Numbered from the stretch's first letter, positions 1 to 8,832 are shown. The stretch is 64,000 nucleotides of DNA from Rhodococcus tibetensis (GCF_024438035.1 NZ_JANFQF010000027.1:1-64000); one strand, 5' to 3'. Numbers and translations are program-made. The notes: generated by a model from the sequence alone, not told the origin.

Positions 1-71
1 CATCGAACGAGTTGTTCGCGTTCGCTATCGGTCAACATCAACTCAGCCTTCGGGCGTCCGGTTCGAGGCAT
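1..71 (-). CDS. IS630-type transposase, N-terminal fragment cut by window edge
   Basis: An ATG on the complement at 71-69 opens 23 codons that run off the left edge, beginning MPRTGRPKAEL and continuing with a short SERE-containing helix. I recognise this opening from IS630-family transposases of actinobacteria. No catalytic DDE residue is inside the window, so the call rests on the N-terminus alone. If right, the outer end of the element should lie between 72 and about 124. I could not place the terminal repeat without seeing the other end. Confidence 0.6.
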   Translation of the reverse strand, partial: MPRTGRPKAELMLTDSEREQLVR

Positions 72-124
72 GCCTCAGAATATCAAGCTAGAGCACGAAT
101 TTATGGCGTACGACACTAGGGCCC

Positions 125-838
125 ATGGACGCGCCCTCGCATACCGACGCTCGATCGACCGGTTCCCGCATCGACCTCGACACCGCGGTGGACGTCACCC
201 GGACCGGTGACATCTGGATCTTCCGCGGAGGGTCGCCGGCGGACCGGGCCATTCAGACGTTGACCAACAGCCCCGTCAACCACGTGGGCATGTCGGTGGT
301 ACTCGACGACCTGCCTCCTCTGATGTGGCACGCCGAACTCGGACATTCGTTGCAGGACATGTGGACCGGGCGTTTCCAGCGTGGCGTGCAGTTGCACGAT
401 CTGCGGGCCGCTGTCCAGGTGTGGGGTGCGCGATACGGCCAGCGGGGGTGGTTGCGACAGCTCGCCGAACCCGCGAAGAAGGAACAGGAAGACGCGCTGC
501 TACGGACCATTGCGCGACTCGACGGAACTCCGTTCCCGTCGACCGCGAAGCTCGCGTCCCGCTGGTTCGGGGGACGGCTCCCCGTCGGCCCGCGTAGGCG
601 GAGCAACTCGGGGAGTCTCGAAAGCGCATACTGCGCCGAGGTGGTCGCCACGACCTACGAAGAGATGGGGCTCATTGCCGGGGATCGCCGCACGAGTTGG
701 TACGACCCCGGGAAGTTCTGGAGTGGCGACCGATTGCCGCTGGTCCCCGGTGTCACGCTGGGCCGCGAGATCGAGGTGGTCCTCAGCGACACCGACCTCG
801 CCGCGGGGCGCGGCCGTCGTCCGTCAGAGGGTTCGTGA
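125..838 (+). CDS. YiiX/YaeF-like permuted papain-fold putative amidase
   Basis: 237 residues, no signal peptide or membrane segment. The fold family is suggested by a conserved His in NHVGMSVV (about residue 56) after a strand carrying GDIWIF, and a conserved Cys in AYCAEVVA near residue 175. This His-before-Cys order is that of the permuted NlpC/P60 (C92, YiiX-like) proteins, which act on amide or ester bonds of peptides or lipids. The substrate here is unknown. There is no clear Shine-Dalgarno before the ATG. The 3' end overlaps the convergent PhzF-like gene by 15 bases. It lies between the transposase fragment and conserved core genes, so it may be a lineage-specific addition. Confidence 0.6.
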   Translation: MDAPSHTDARSTGSRIDLDTAVDVTRTGDIWIFRGGSPADRAIQTLTNSPVNHVGMSVVLDDLPPLMWHAELGHSLQDMWTGRFQRGVQLHDLRAAVQVWGARYGQRGWLRQLAEPAKKEQEDALLRTIARLDGTPFPSTAKLASRWFGGRLPVGPRRRSNSGSLESAYCAEVVATTYEEMGLIAGDRRTSWYDPGKFWSGDRLPLVPGVTLGREIEVVLSDTDLAAGRGRRPSEGS

Positions 839-1504
839 CTTTTCGGCACGCACGCGGCCACCGACCTCGACCCAGCCGGCCGGGTCGTACGTGGTGCGCA
901 GTTGGGAGCCGCGGCCCTGCGTGATCAGCAGGGCATGCCGTAGGTGGGCGGTGATGCGGACGGCGGCCGCTCCGGTCGCTTCGTCCTCCACGATTCCCAT
1001 ATCAGGTGCGAACATTCGGGAACGAATCGAGTGTTCCACCTTGTCCGTCCAGGCCCACAGATAGTGATGACCCTTTCCGAACCTTTTCGGTTCGGCCGCC
1101 TCGACGTCTCGCACGCTGTTCATCGGGTACAGCGAGAATTCGGGTGCCCACTCCGGCTTGGCCCGAACCCAGGTGATCGCTCCCGAATGGCGCGTGGCCA
1201 CAGGTCCGGCCGGTACGTCCACGGTGGTGACGGCGGCACCCCGTTCGCGCAGCCACCAGGACAGCCCGACGGTCGGGTGCCCTGCGAAGGGAAGCTCGGT
1301 GCCGGGTGTGAAGATTCTGGCGCGGGCGTGGTGGTCGCCCGGGGCGGGTAGATCGACGAAGATCGTCTCGCTGTACCCGAGTGTGGCGGCGACCTTCTGC
1401 CGGTCCTCGGGCGGCACAGTCGACGCGTCGACGATGCCGAGCGGATTGCCGTGGCGTCCGTTCTCGTCCGTGAACACCCGGACGACGTCTACGTGAATGG
1501 GCAT
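824..1504 (-). CDS. PhzF-like isomerase family protein (Rv2716-like)
   Basis: 226 residues with the diaminopimelate-epimerase-like PhzF fold. The start VFTDENGRHGNPLG matches the family opening, YSETIFVD holds the conserved Glu that serves as acid/base in PhzF, FAGHPTVG is the family glycine-rich signature, and a second-half DEATGAAA motif completes the active site. It is shorter than the roughly 280 residues of true PhzF, as is the recalled M. tuberculosis homologue Rv2716. There are no phenazine genes nearby, so a role in phenazine synthesis is unlikely and the substrate is unknown. It is convergent with the YiiX-like gene. Confidence 0.8.
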   Translation of the reverse strand: MPIHVDVVRVFTDENGRHGNPLGIVDASTVPPEDRQKVAATLGYSETIFVDLPAPGDHHARARIFTPGTELPFAGHPTVGLSWWLRERGAAVTTVDVPAGPVATRHSGAITWVRAKPEWAPEFSLYPMNSVRDVEAAEPKRFGKGHHYLWAWTDKVEHSIRSRMFAPDMGIVEDEATGAAAVRITAHLRHALLITQGRGSQLRTTYDPAGWVEVGGRVRAEKSRTL

Positions 1505-1530
1505 TAGCGCACTCTATCGCTCCGAGGGGC

Positions 1531-1575
1531 GACGAAGAGCCCCGCACGCGCAGTGCGCGTGCGGGGCCCTTCGTC
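1531..1575 (-). terminator. Rho-independent-type terminator of ahpCD
   Basis: A perfect 13-bp GC-rich stem (1539-1551 with 1555-1567, 3-base loop) is extended by an outer arm pairing 1531-1537 with 1569-1575. It starts 18 bases beyond the ahpD stop codon. There is no long T tract, as is common in actinobacteria. Confidence 0.7.
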
Positions 1576-1592
1576 ACTACCTCGGCGACGTG

Positions 1593-2132
1593 TCAGACGC
1601 TCGCGGTGGCGAGGGTTTCGTTGGCCTCGACGGCCTGGGCGACACCAGCGACGATGGAACCGGCGCGGATCGCTTCGAAGATCACCTCACGGTCCACACC
1701 TTCTTGCCGGAGGGTGTTCTCGTGGGCTTCGAGACAGTGGTTGCAGCCGTTGATCGCGGAGACGGCGAGCGACCACAGCTCGAAATCGGCCTTGTCGACA
1801 CCCGGGTTGCCGATGATGTTCATCCGCAGACCCGCGCGCAGGTCGTCGTACTTACCGCCGAGGTATCCCTTGGTGCGGTAGAAGACGTTGTTCATGCCCA
1901 TGATGGACGCGGCACCCAGAGCTGCGTTGTAGGCGTCCGCCGACAGCGAGTCGGCAGCCTCTTCGGCGATCTCCTTCAGGGTGGTCGCCGACTTGGTGGC
2001 AGCTGCGGTGGCGAGGAGGGTGCCCCACAACTGCTGCTCGTTCAGGACGGTGCTGCGCGCTATGGAACTCAGATTGAGCTTGAGGTCCTTGGCGTACTCG
2101 GGGAGCGAGTTCTTCAGATTCTCGACAGTCAT
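1593..2132 (-). CDS. ahpD: Alkyl hydroperoxide reductase subunit AhpD
   Basis: 179 residues. AhpD is a CxxC-containing hydroperoxidase that relays electrons from dihydrolipoamide systems to oxidised AhpC. All residues of the known M. tuberculosis relay are present at the same numbering: Glu118, Cys130, His132, Cys133 and His137 (motif [10 protein letters not shown]). The helical bundle is full length. Its ATG lies 3 bases after the ahpC stop, so the two are co-transcribed and probably translationally coupled. A strong hairpin follows the stop. Induction by peroxide through the divergent oxyR is expected. Confidence 0.97.
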   Translation of the reverse strand: MTVENLKNSLPEYAKDLKLNLSSIARSTVLNEQQLWGTLLATAAATKSATTLKEIAEEAADSLSADAYNAALGAASIMGMNNVFYRTKGYLGGKYDDLRAGLRMNIIGNPGVDKADFELWSLAVSAINGCNHCLEAHENTLRQEGVDREVIFEAIRAGSIVAGVAQAVEANETLATASV

Positions 2133-2135
2133 GGC

Positions 2136-2723
2136 TCAGACGCTCGCAGTCAACAGTTCGCCGGCGTCGATCGTCGGATCGCCCTTCTTCCAGTTGCAGG
2201 CGCACAGCTCGTCGGACTGCAGTGCGTCGAGGACACGCAGGACCTCGTCGACGTTGCGGCCAACGGAACCGGCGGTGACGGAGACGAACTGGACCTCGTT
2301 GTTGGGGTCCACGATGAAGGTGGCCCGATCGGCGACACCGTCGGCGTTGAGAACGCCGGTGGCCTCGACCAGTTCACGCTTGAGGTCGGAGAGGATCGGG
2401 AAGGGCAGGGTCTTCAGGTCCTCGTGCTGTGCACGCCACTGGAAGTGAACGAACTCGTTGTCGACGGAGGCGCCGAGCACCTGGGCGTCGCGGTCGGCGA
2501 ACTCGTCGTTCAGCTTGCCGAAAGCGGCAATCTCGGTGGGGCACACGAAGGTGAAGTCCTTCGGCCAGAAGAAGACGACGCGCCACTTACCGGCGTGGTC
2601 GTCGCTGGTGATGGTGGTGAAGTAGTCGTCGGGCTGCTGGGCGTCGACCTTGGACAGGTCGCCGCCGATGACGGCTTTCAGGTTGTACGCGGGGAACTGA
2701 TCGCCGATGGTGAGCAGAGCCAT
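2136..2723 (-). CDS. ahpC: Alkyl hydroperoxide reductase AhpC (peroxiredoxin)
   Basis: 195 residues, cytosolic 2-Cys peroxiredoxin reducing hydroperoxides and peroxynitrite. The peroxidatic Cys61 sits in FVCPTE, and Cys174 and Cys176 lie in DELCACNW; these are the three cysteines used by M. tuberculosis AhpC. The start at 2723 is chosen because an AGGAGG sequence precedes it by 6 bases and it gives the usual MALLTIGD opening; an upstream in-frame start would add 17 unconserved residues. First gene of the ahpCD operon, divergent from oxyR with 187 bases between start codons. Confidence 0.98.
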   Translation of the reverse strand: MALLTIGDQFPAYNLKAVIGGDLSKVDAQQPDDYFTTITSDDHAGKWRVVFFWPKDFTFVCPTEIAAFGKLNDEFADRDAQVLGASVDNEFVHFQWRAQHEDLKTLPFPILSDLKRELVEATGVLNADGVADRATFIVDPNNEVQFVSVTAGSVGRNVDEVLRVLDALQSDELCACNWKKGDPTIDAGELLTASV

Positions 2724-2890
2724 GTTCGTCCTCCTACTTGTCTTGTGAACACGTCGAACGCAGAGCAACCACACCCGAAGGCGCGGTTGAGGATGCGGTA
2801 CCGGAAGCGGGTCGCACTATCGTCGTGCGCCCCGCGTTTTCTGGTGTGATTCCATTCTGCATGAAAGCGGCTGAAAGGTAAAGCCGATAG

Positions 2891-2912
2891 ATGCCTTTAC
2901 ACTGATAGGCAT
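2891..2912. promoter_or_regulatory. Candidate OxyR operator in the ahpC-oxyR divergent region
   Basis: ATGCCT and AGGCAT form a perfect inverted repeat with a 10-base spacer (2891-2896 and 2907-2912); the right arm touches the oxyR start codon. A related TATC/GATA-rich sequence lies just to its left. LysR-type regulators commonly bind such dyads in the divergent promoter and repress their own gene. Binding is inferred only. Confidence 0.45.
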
Positions 2913-3834
2913 GGCTGATCAGAGTTATCAACCGACACTGTCGCAGCTGCGTGCGTTCGTCGCCGTGGCAGAACACCGCCATTTCGGCACTGCAGCTTCG
3001 CGTTTGAGTGTGAGTCAACCCACACTGTCCCAGTCTCTCGCGGCCCTCGAAAGCGGTCTCGGCGTGCAGCTGATCGAGCGGAGTACCCGCCGGGTTCTCG
3101 TGACCACCGCCGGTGAGCGACTACTCGGCCAAGCGAAGGTCATCCTCGAAGCCACCGATGGTTTCGTCGCGACGGCGGCGGGAGTAGGGGAGCGGCTCAC
3201 CGGACCGCTGCGCATCGGATTGATTCCCACTGTGGCCCCGTACGTGTTGCCTGCAGTGCTGCCGGCGCTCCGAAAGGACATGCCGGCCCTGGAACCGCAG
3301 GTGATCGAGGATCAGACTGCGCGCCTTCTGGAGTCGCTGCGCACCGGCTCACTCGACGTCGCGGTGATGGCCCTTCCCAGCGGCGCCGCAGGCCTCACCG
3401 AAATACCGCTGTACACAGAGGACTTCGTGATGCTCGTGCCGGAAGGGCATGAGCTGGCTGGGCAAACGGGCATCTCGCCGTCGGTGCTGGGCGCGTTACC
3501 GCTCCTCCTCCTCGACGAAGGCCACTGTCTGCGGGACCAGACTCTCGATCTGTGCCGCTCGGCCGACGTCCAGCCGATGGCGGGCGACACCCGCGCGACG
3601 TCACTGTCCACGGTGGTCCAGTGCGTGGCCGGGGGGCTCGGCGTGACACTCGTGCCCGAGTCTGCGGTACGGGTGGAGACCGGGCGCGGTCCCTTGGCCA
3701 CCGCCCGATTCGCAGACCCGGCTCCCGGCCGGACGATCGGACTCGTGTTCCGTTCGTCGAGCGCGCGCGCCGAAGACTACGGGCAGCTGGCCGCCTTGTT
3801 CGGGAAGTCGGCCGCGCTCACCGTGTGGCAGTGA
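2911..3834 (+). CDS. oxyR: Peroxide-sensing LysR-type regulator OxyR
   Basis: 307 residues: N-terminal winged helix-turn-helix (about 8-66, TLSQLRAFVAVAE opening) and a periplasmic-binding-protein-like effector domain from about 95. Cys206 and Cys215 in EGHC and LDLC are 9 apart, as are Cys199 and Cys208 of E. coli OxyR, so the disulfide switch is intact. It is divergent from ahpC, the classic OxyR target. M. tuberculosis has a broken oxyR, whereas this copy is full length. The last codons and stop lie inside a tandem duplication. Confidence 0.96.
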   Translation: MADQSYQPTLSQLRAFVAVAEHRHFGTAASRLSVSQPTLSQSLAALESGLGVQLIERSTRRVLVTTAGERLLGQAKVILEATDGFVATAAGVGERLTGPLRIGLIPTVAPYVLPAVLPALRKDMPALEPQVIEDQTARLLESLRTGSLDVAVMALPSGAAGLTEIPLYTEDFVMLVPEGHELAGQTGISPSVLGALPLLLLDEGHCLRDQTLDLCRSADVQPMAGDTRATSLSTVVQCVAGGLGVTLVPESAVRVETGRGPLATARFADPAPGRTIGLVFRSSSARAEDYGQLAALFGKSAALTVWQ

Positions 3835-3871
3835 GGCGCGGGCGCTCTCACCGTGTGGCAGTGAGGCGCGG
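3817..3871. repeat. 25-bp tandem duplication spanning the oxyR stop codon
   Basis: The same 25 bases occur at 3817-3841 and 3847-3871 (period 30). Each copy contains the oxyR C-terminal codons for Leu-Thr-Val-Trp-Gln followed by TGA, so a second, unused stop context lies directly downstream. It looks like a recent slippage or misalignment duplication. Confidence 0.9.
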
Positions 3872-3891
3872 TGCAGCGACGCTCTGCGGAT

Positions 3892-4638
3892 TCACGACCG
3901 GCGGCGGGGTTTGCCGCGGGCGCCGCCGCGCTTCCCCGAGCCCGCACGTGTGTTTTCGGCCCCGGATGTCCGCTGCTGCCGCGTGGCACCAGCCGCCGGA
4001 CGCTTTTTCTTCACCGGCTCGGCCTGCGCACGCCCTCGTGAACTGTTGACGGTGCGCCCGCGCACGATTCCGATGAATTCCTCTACGAGTTCCGTTGTCC
4101 GGTCCTCGGGCCACGACAGGGCGATCCGCGATTCGGGGCCGTCGGTCACGGGCCGGAACGTCAGGTCCTTGCGGTGATGCAGCCGGGCCAGCGACTGCGG
4201 GACGATGACGACTCCCACCCCGGCCGCCACCAGTTCGATTGCGTCCGCCGTCGTCGCCGGACGCTCAGTCGCACGTAATCCGGGTAGTTCGTCCCATTCG
4301 AGGGTGTCGTCGAGGGGATGCAGCGCGACATCGTCCGCAAGGTCGTCCGCGGACACCTCGTCCACCGCTGCCACCACGTGATCCTGAGGAATGACGACGA
4401 CCGGTGTCTCGGCGTAGAGGGGAATGGCGCTGAGGCCGGTCCTATCGATCGGCAAACGGACGAGACCGGCGTCCGCCTCGCCGCGCCGCAATGCCGCGGG
4501 GGCGTCGGCTGCGGACAGCGCGATCAGGGTGAGGGGCACGTCGGGGATCCGCTCGTTCCAGATCCGGATCCACTTGGTGGGCGTCACCCCCGGGACGTAC
4601 GCGAGCCGGAAGGAAGGGGGCACTACCGCGTCTGTCAC
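3892..4638 (-). CDS. LysR-type effector-binding domain protein lacking the DNA-binding domain
   Basis: 248 residues. Residues about 8-190 match the LysR substrate-binding fold (opening FRLAYVPGVTP, AALRRGEADAGLVRLP, GVGVVIVPQS), but there is no helix-turn-helix. The last about 45 residues are a low-complexity Arg/Lys/Gly tail (KKKRPAAG, KRGGARGKPRRR) that could bind nucleic acid or be disordered. I believe stand-alone proteins of this type beside DUF5997 genes recur in actinobacteria. The ATG is 58 bases from the divergent DUF5997 start, which suggests shared control. The ligand is unknown. Confidence 0.75.
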   Translation of the reverse strand: MTDAVVPPSFRLAYVPGVTPTKWIRIWNERIPDVPLTLIALSAADAPAALRRGEADAGLVRLPIDRTGLSAIPLYAETPVVVIPQDHVVAAVDEVSADDLADDVALHPLDDTLEWDELPGLRATERPATTADAIELVAAGVGVVIVPQSLARLHHRKDLTFRPVTDGPESRIALSWPEDRTTELVEEFIGIVRGRTVNSSRGRAQAEPVKKKRPAAGATRQQRTSGAENTRAGSGKRGGARGKPRRRS

Positions 4639-4696
4639 TCCGTCAGGCTACCGGCCGTGGTCGGAAGCGCCGCACATCCTCGTTACTCTTGGCACC

Positions 4697-5101
4697 ATGA
4701 CGTCGCACAAGAGCACCCAGACGATGAAGCCGGCTACCGCGGCGAAGAAGCTGGGTGTGTACCTCGAAGCCACACCTGCCGAGTTCCAGGAGGGTGTCGT
4801 GTCGCGCGACGAGTTGACTGCGTTGCAGTCCGATCCGCCCGAGTGGCTGCTCGAACTGCGGCGCAACGGCCCGCACCCGCGGTCGGTGGTCGCGGCGAAG
4901 CTGGGTGTCTCCATCGCAGGCCTGGCTCGTGGCGGGGTCACCGAGGCCCTCACCACCGACGAGATCGACAGCCTCATGGCGGATCGGCCGGAGTGGCTGC
5001 AACAGGAGCGCGCCACCCAGGCCGAGGTCCGTCAGGAGGCTGTGCGCATCAAGGAGAAGAAGGCGGCGCGACGCGATCAGCCTCGGAAGCGGCGTTCGTA
5101 G
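4697..5101 (+). CDS. DUF5997 family protein
   Basis: 134 residues, small and basic, no signal peptide. It has two similar halves, each with a PPEWLLELR or RPEWLQQER segment near a GV.. turn (about 47-56 and 98-107), which suggests an internal duplication of a helical unit, and it ends in a Lys/Arg-rich tail. I recall the family as DUF5997, function unknown. The ATG at 4697 begins the conserved part; upstream in-frame codons overlap the divergent LysR-like gene and are not used. Confidence 0.7.
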   Translation: MTSHKSTQTMKPATAAKKLGVYLEATPAEFQEGVVSRDELTALQSDPPEWLLELRRNGPHPRSVVAAKLGVSIAGLARGGVTEALTTDEIDSLMADRPEWLQQERATQAEVRQEAVRIKEKKAARRDQPRKRRS

Positions 5102-5104
5102 CAG

Positions 5105-7609
5105 TTATCCCTCGACGATGCTGAGTTCGTCGAACACGACTTCTGAAGCGGCATCGGACTCGGGGAGGTCGACGACGGCGGTCAACGCCCAGCCGTGATC
5201 GCCCTGCGGGTCCTCGAGTACCTGGCGAACGCGCCAGAACTCGGGTGCCATTTCCACCTGGAAGAGCTGGGGTCCGCGTGCGGAGGGCCCGGTGCCCACG
5301 GAGGAGTACTCGTCGAAGTAGGGAAGAAGCTGTTCTTCCCACTCGTAGGCGTCGATGCCGTCGCCGAGCGCCTCGAGTTCGGACCACCGCCGTCGCGACG
5401 CCAACTCGATGCGCCGGAACATGGCATTACGCACCATCACCCGGAATGCACGTTCGTTGGCGGAAATGGGGCGCGGAACGTCGGCGCCGAACGCGACCTG
5501 CTGGACGTCACCCTCGGCGCCCGGATCGGTAAGGGATTCCCACTCGTCGAGAAGGCTGGAATCGACCTGGCGGATGAGCTCGCCCAGCCATTCGATGAGA
5601 TCGTCGAGTTCCTCCGTCCGGGCTTCCGTCGGGACGGTCTGCCGCAGGGCACGATACGCGTCGGCGAGGTAGCGCAGCACCAGTCCCTCGGACCGAGCCA
5701 GCCCGTAGTGGCTGACGAGTTCGGCGAAAGTCATTGCTCGCTCGACCATGTCGCGCACCACCGATTTGGGGGAGAGCGCGAACTCGGAAATCCACGGGTG
5801 CCCACCTCGATACATCTCGAACGCCGGGAACAGTACCTCGGACAAGGGCTTGGGCCACGTGACCTCCTCGAGGAGCTCCATACGCTCCTCGTACTCGATC
5901 CCGTCCGCCTTCATCTGCGCCACAGCCTCGCCGCGAGCGGCATGCTGCTGTGCCATCAGCACCTGCCGCGGGTCGTCGAGGGTCGACTCGATCACCGAGA
6001 CCACGTCGAGCGCATAAGATTCCGACTCCGCGTCGAGCAGCTCCAGCGCCGCGAGCGCGAACGTCGACAGTGGCTGGTTGAGGGCGAAGTCTCGTTGGAG
6101 TTCCATGGTGAGGCGGGCCATCCGGCCATCGGCATCCGGCTCGTCGAGCCGCTGCACGATGCCTGCGTCGATCAGCCCGCGGTACAGCGACAGCGCCTTC
6201 AGGATGTGCTTCCGCTGCGCGGGTCGCGACTCGTGGTTGTCCTCGAGCAGATGCCGCATCGACTGAAAGCAATTGCCGGGTCGCGCGATCACGTTGAGCA
6301 GCATCGAATTCGACACCGAGAACCGTGAGATCAACGGCTCCGGTGAGGCTGCGACGAGGCGGTCGAACGTGGCCTCGCTCCACGAGACGAATCCGTCCGG
6401 CGCCTTCTTACGCTGCACCTTCCTCCGCTTCTTCGGGTCTTCTCCCGCTTTGGCCAGTGCCCGCAGGTTTTCGACTTCGTGTTCGGGGGCCTGGACCACG
6501 ACGGTGCCGAGGGTGTCGTACCCGGCACGGCCGGCACGTCCCGCGATCTGATGGAACTCGCGTGCACGCAGGTGACGTGTGCGGCTGCCGTCGAACTTGG
6601 TCAGACCGGTGAGGAGCACGGTGCGGATGGGAACGTTGATGCCCACGCCCAGCGTGTCGGTGCCGCAAATTACCTTGAGCAGTCCGTCCTGGGCCAGCTT
6701 CTCGATCAGCCTGCGGTACTTGGGCAGCATCCCCGCGTGGTGCACGCCGATACCGTGACGAACCAGGCGGGAGAGGGTCTTGCCGAAACCGGTGGTGAAT
6801 CGGAAACCCCCGAGCGCCTCGGCAATGGCGTCCTTCTCGGCACGGGAGCAGAAGTTCACACTGGTCAGCGCCTGGGCACGTTCGAGCGCCGCGGCCTGGG
6901 TGAAGTGCACGACGTACACCGGAGCCTGATTGGTGGTTACCAGCTCTTCGATGGTCTCGCTCACCGGGGTGGTCGCATACGAGAACATCAGGGGAACGGG
7001 TCGCTCGGTACCGGCCACGACGGTGGTGGGCCTGCCCGTGCGCCGCGTGAGGTCGGTGGAGAAGAAGTCGACCTCACCCAAGGTGGCCGACATCAGCAGG
7101 AACTGGGCGTGGGGCAGTTCGATGAGCGGTACCTGCCACGCCCAGCCGCGGTCCGGCTCGGAATAGAAATGGAACTCGTCCATCACGACTTGTCCGATGT
7201 CGGAGTCGGGTCCTTCACGCAACGCGAGGTTCGCGACAATTTCCGCCGTCGCGCAAATGATGGGTGCCCGCGAGTTGACGGCGGCGTCACCGGTCATCAT
7301 CCCGACGTTCTCCGCTCCGAACACCTCGCAGAGGGCGAAGAACTTCTCGCTCACCAGAGCCTTGATGGGGGCGGTGTAGAAGGTGCGCTTCCCGGTGGCC
7401 ATGGCGAAGAAGTGCGCGCCGACCGCAACCATGGACTTGCCGGACCCTGTGGGGGTCGCCAGGATCACGTTGGCCCCGGAGACGAGCTCCATGATGGACT
7501 CTTCCTGGGCGGGATAGAGCCGCAGACCTCGATCTTCGGTCCATGAGGTGAAGGCGTCGAAAACGGAATCGGGATCCGCGTCTCCGGGGAGAAGGTCGGG
7601 AAGAAGCAC
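5105..7609 (-). CDS. DEAD/DEAH-box (Ski2-like) helicase with DUF3516 C-terminus
   Basis: 834 residues. Helicase motifs: Q-motif-like LRLYPAQEES, Walker A ATPTGSGKS near residue 55, DEFH as Walker B, SATL as motif III, and the second RecA domain with GVGINVPIRT and QIAGRAGRAG. Motif content places it with Ski2/HelY-type ATP-dependent RNA or DNA helicases. The C-terminal about 400 residues match what I recall as DUF3516. Substrate polarity and partner are unknown; an RNA-processing or repair role is inferred. It ends 3 bases after the convergent DUF5997 stop. Confidence 0.85.
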   Translation of the reverse strand: MLLPDLLPGDADPDSVFDAFTSWTEDRGLRLYPAQEESIMELVSGANVILATPTGSGKSMVAVGAHFFAMATGKRTFYTAPIKALVSEKFFALCEVFGAENVGMMTGDAAVNSRAPIICATAEIVANLALREGPDSDIGQVVMDEFHFYSEPDRGWAWQVPLIELPHAQFLLMSATLGEVDFFSTDLTRRTGRPTTVVAGTERPVPLMFSYATTPVSETIEELVTTNQAPVYVVHFTQAAALERAQALTSVNFCSRAEKDAIAEALGGFRFTTGFGKTLSRLVRHGIGVHHAGMLPKYRRLIEKLAQDGLLKVICGTDTLGVGINVPIRTVLLTGLTKFDGSRTRHLRAREFHQIAGRAGRAGYDTLGTVVVQAPEHEVENLRALAKAGEDPKKRRKVQRKKAPDGFVSWSEATFDRLVAASPEPLISRFSVSNSMLLNVIARPGNCFQSMRHLLEDNHESRPAQRKHILKALSLYRGLIDAGIVQRLDEPDADGRMARLTMELQRDFALNQPLSTFALAALELLDAESESYALDVVSVIESTLDDPRQVLMAQQHAARGEAVAQMKADGIEYEERMELLEEVTWPKPLSEVLFPAFEMYRGGHPWISEFALSPKSVVRDMVERAMTFAELVSHYGLARSEGLVLRYLADAYRALRQTVPTEARTEELDDLIEWLGELIRQVDSSLLDEWESLTDPGAEGDVQQVAFGADVPRPISANERAFRVMVRNAMFRRIELASRRRWSELEALGDGIDAYEWEEQLLPYFDEYSSVGTGPSARGPQLFQVEMAPEFWRVRQVLEDPQGDHGWALTAVVDLPESDAASEVVFDELSIVEG

Positions 7610-7649
7610 TGCTACAGGCTAGCCGGACGGCAGTGCGTCGCTCTCGCGC

Positions 7650-8687
7650 CTATGTCGCGCTGCGTTCGTCGGAACCCATGGCGTCGAGAACGGCCATCCG
7701 GGTGGACGCACTGCCGGTGATGGTTCCTTCGCCGACGCCGGAGATCAGCATCTGCCGCCATCTGGCCTCGTCGAACGCCAGCGGGCGGGTGCTGGAGAGG
7801 AATTTCTCAATGGTGCGCAGGAACCGCATCGGGTCGTCCCGGAACGGGAAGTGACCGGCGCCACGGAAGATCTCGAGGTGCGAGCCCGGCATGGCCGCAT
7901 GAGCGAGGTGGGCGTGGCTGACCGGGATGACTGCGTCCTGATCACCCCAGATGAGTTGCACCGGGAGGTTCTCGGTGAGGTAACACCGGTCGAGCATGGT
8001 GACCACCTGACCGCGCCAGTCGACGACCGCGCGCAGTGTGCGCAGGTATGCCTCGTATGCGGTGGGATCGTAGAGTTCGGCGAGCACGCGGACGAGGTCC
8101 GGGGTGTCGTGCAGGATGGCGCCGGGGCGCAGCCGGGTTCCGTTGAGCTGGCCGACTGCGTTGCCGAGTAGCCGGACCGCAGGCATGGCCCCGGGAATGC
8201 GCAGTAGTTTGAGGGCTTCGTTCAGGACGGGGACCGACGCGAGCCGGAGCAGGGGGTGGACGTCCTTGGTGACGCCGCCGGCGGAGACGAGAACGAGGCG
8301 GTCGACCATCTGCGGGAACTGGTACGAGAACTGCATCGCGACGCCACCGCCGAGCGAGTGGCCGATCACGGTGACGTTGTCGATGCCCAGGGTGGACAGC
8401 AAATCGCGCATGCCGTTGGCGTAGGCCGCCACGGAGTAGTCGGCGCGGGGCTTGTCGGAGCGTCCGTGGCCGAGGAGGTCCGGTGCGATGACCGTGTAGT
8501 TGCGGGCCAGATGCGGGATGATCTCGGTCCAGGTGGACGAGTTGTCCCCGATTCCATGGATCAGCAGGAGGGCGGGGCCCTCACCGGCCATGCGGAACGC
8601 GCGACGGTATCCGTGGATGGTGCGAAACATCATGCGGGTTTCGGCGTCGGGAACAGGCCTGAGCTTACGAATGCGAATGTCGCTCAT
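7650..8687 (-). CDS. Alpha/beta-hydrolase fold protein (Rv2715-like)
   Basis: 345 residues. The nucleophile elbow GHSLGGG, the oxyanion segment LLIHGIGDNS, an Asp in WGDQD and a His in GAGHFPF give a complete Ser-Asp-His triad. The body (YRRAF, LLGHGRSDKPRADYSVAAY) closely matches M. tuberculosis Rv2715 from memory, including the C-terminal SNERSAT-like end (SDERSAT). The start at 8687 is supported by AGGAGG 6 bases upstream; an upstream start adds 15 unconserved residues. Substrate not known. It is followed by the helicase gene on the same strand. Confidence 0.88.
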   Translation of the reverse strand: MSDIRIRKLRPVPDAETRMMFRTIHGYRRAFRMAGEGPALLLIHGIGDNSSTWTEIIPHLARNYTVIAPDLLGHGRSDKPRADYSVAAYANGMRDLLSTLGIDNVTVIGHSLGGGVAMQFSYQFPQMVDRLVLVSAGGVTKDVHPLLRLASVPVLNEALKLLRIPGAMPAVRLLGNAVGQLNGTRLRPGAILHDTPDLVRVLAELYDPTAYEAYLRTLRAVVDWRGQVVTMLDRCYLTENLPVQLIWGDQDAVIPVSHAHLAHAAMPGSHLEIFRGAGHFPFRDDPMRFLRTIEKFLSSTRPLAFDEARWRQMLISGVGEGTITGSASTRMAVLDAMGSDERSAT

Positions 8688-8832
8688 GTCGCCTCCTGAA
8701 CTAGGTGAACTTCCCGAATGTTGACCTCTCAATCATCCGCTTCGATTCGACGCTATTGCACGGGCGTCCGGTGAACAACTGATCAGGGCCGCTGCACAGC
8801 CGCAACGTGGCGGCGGCACAGGCACCCCTTCG

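Noticed and set aside
824-1504. Phenazine biosynthesis locus
   Set aside because: Only a PhzF-like fold is present; no other phz gene is in the window and the gene has a conserved non-phenazine context.
1497-2849. Long plus-strand open frame opposite ahpC-ahpD
   Set aside because: It is the shadow of two proteins with complete catalytic motifs on the other strand and has no recognisable motif.
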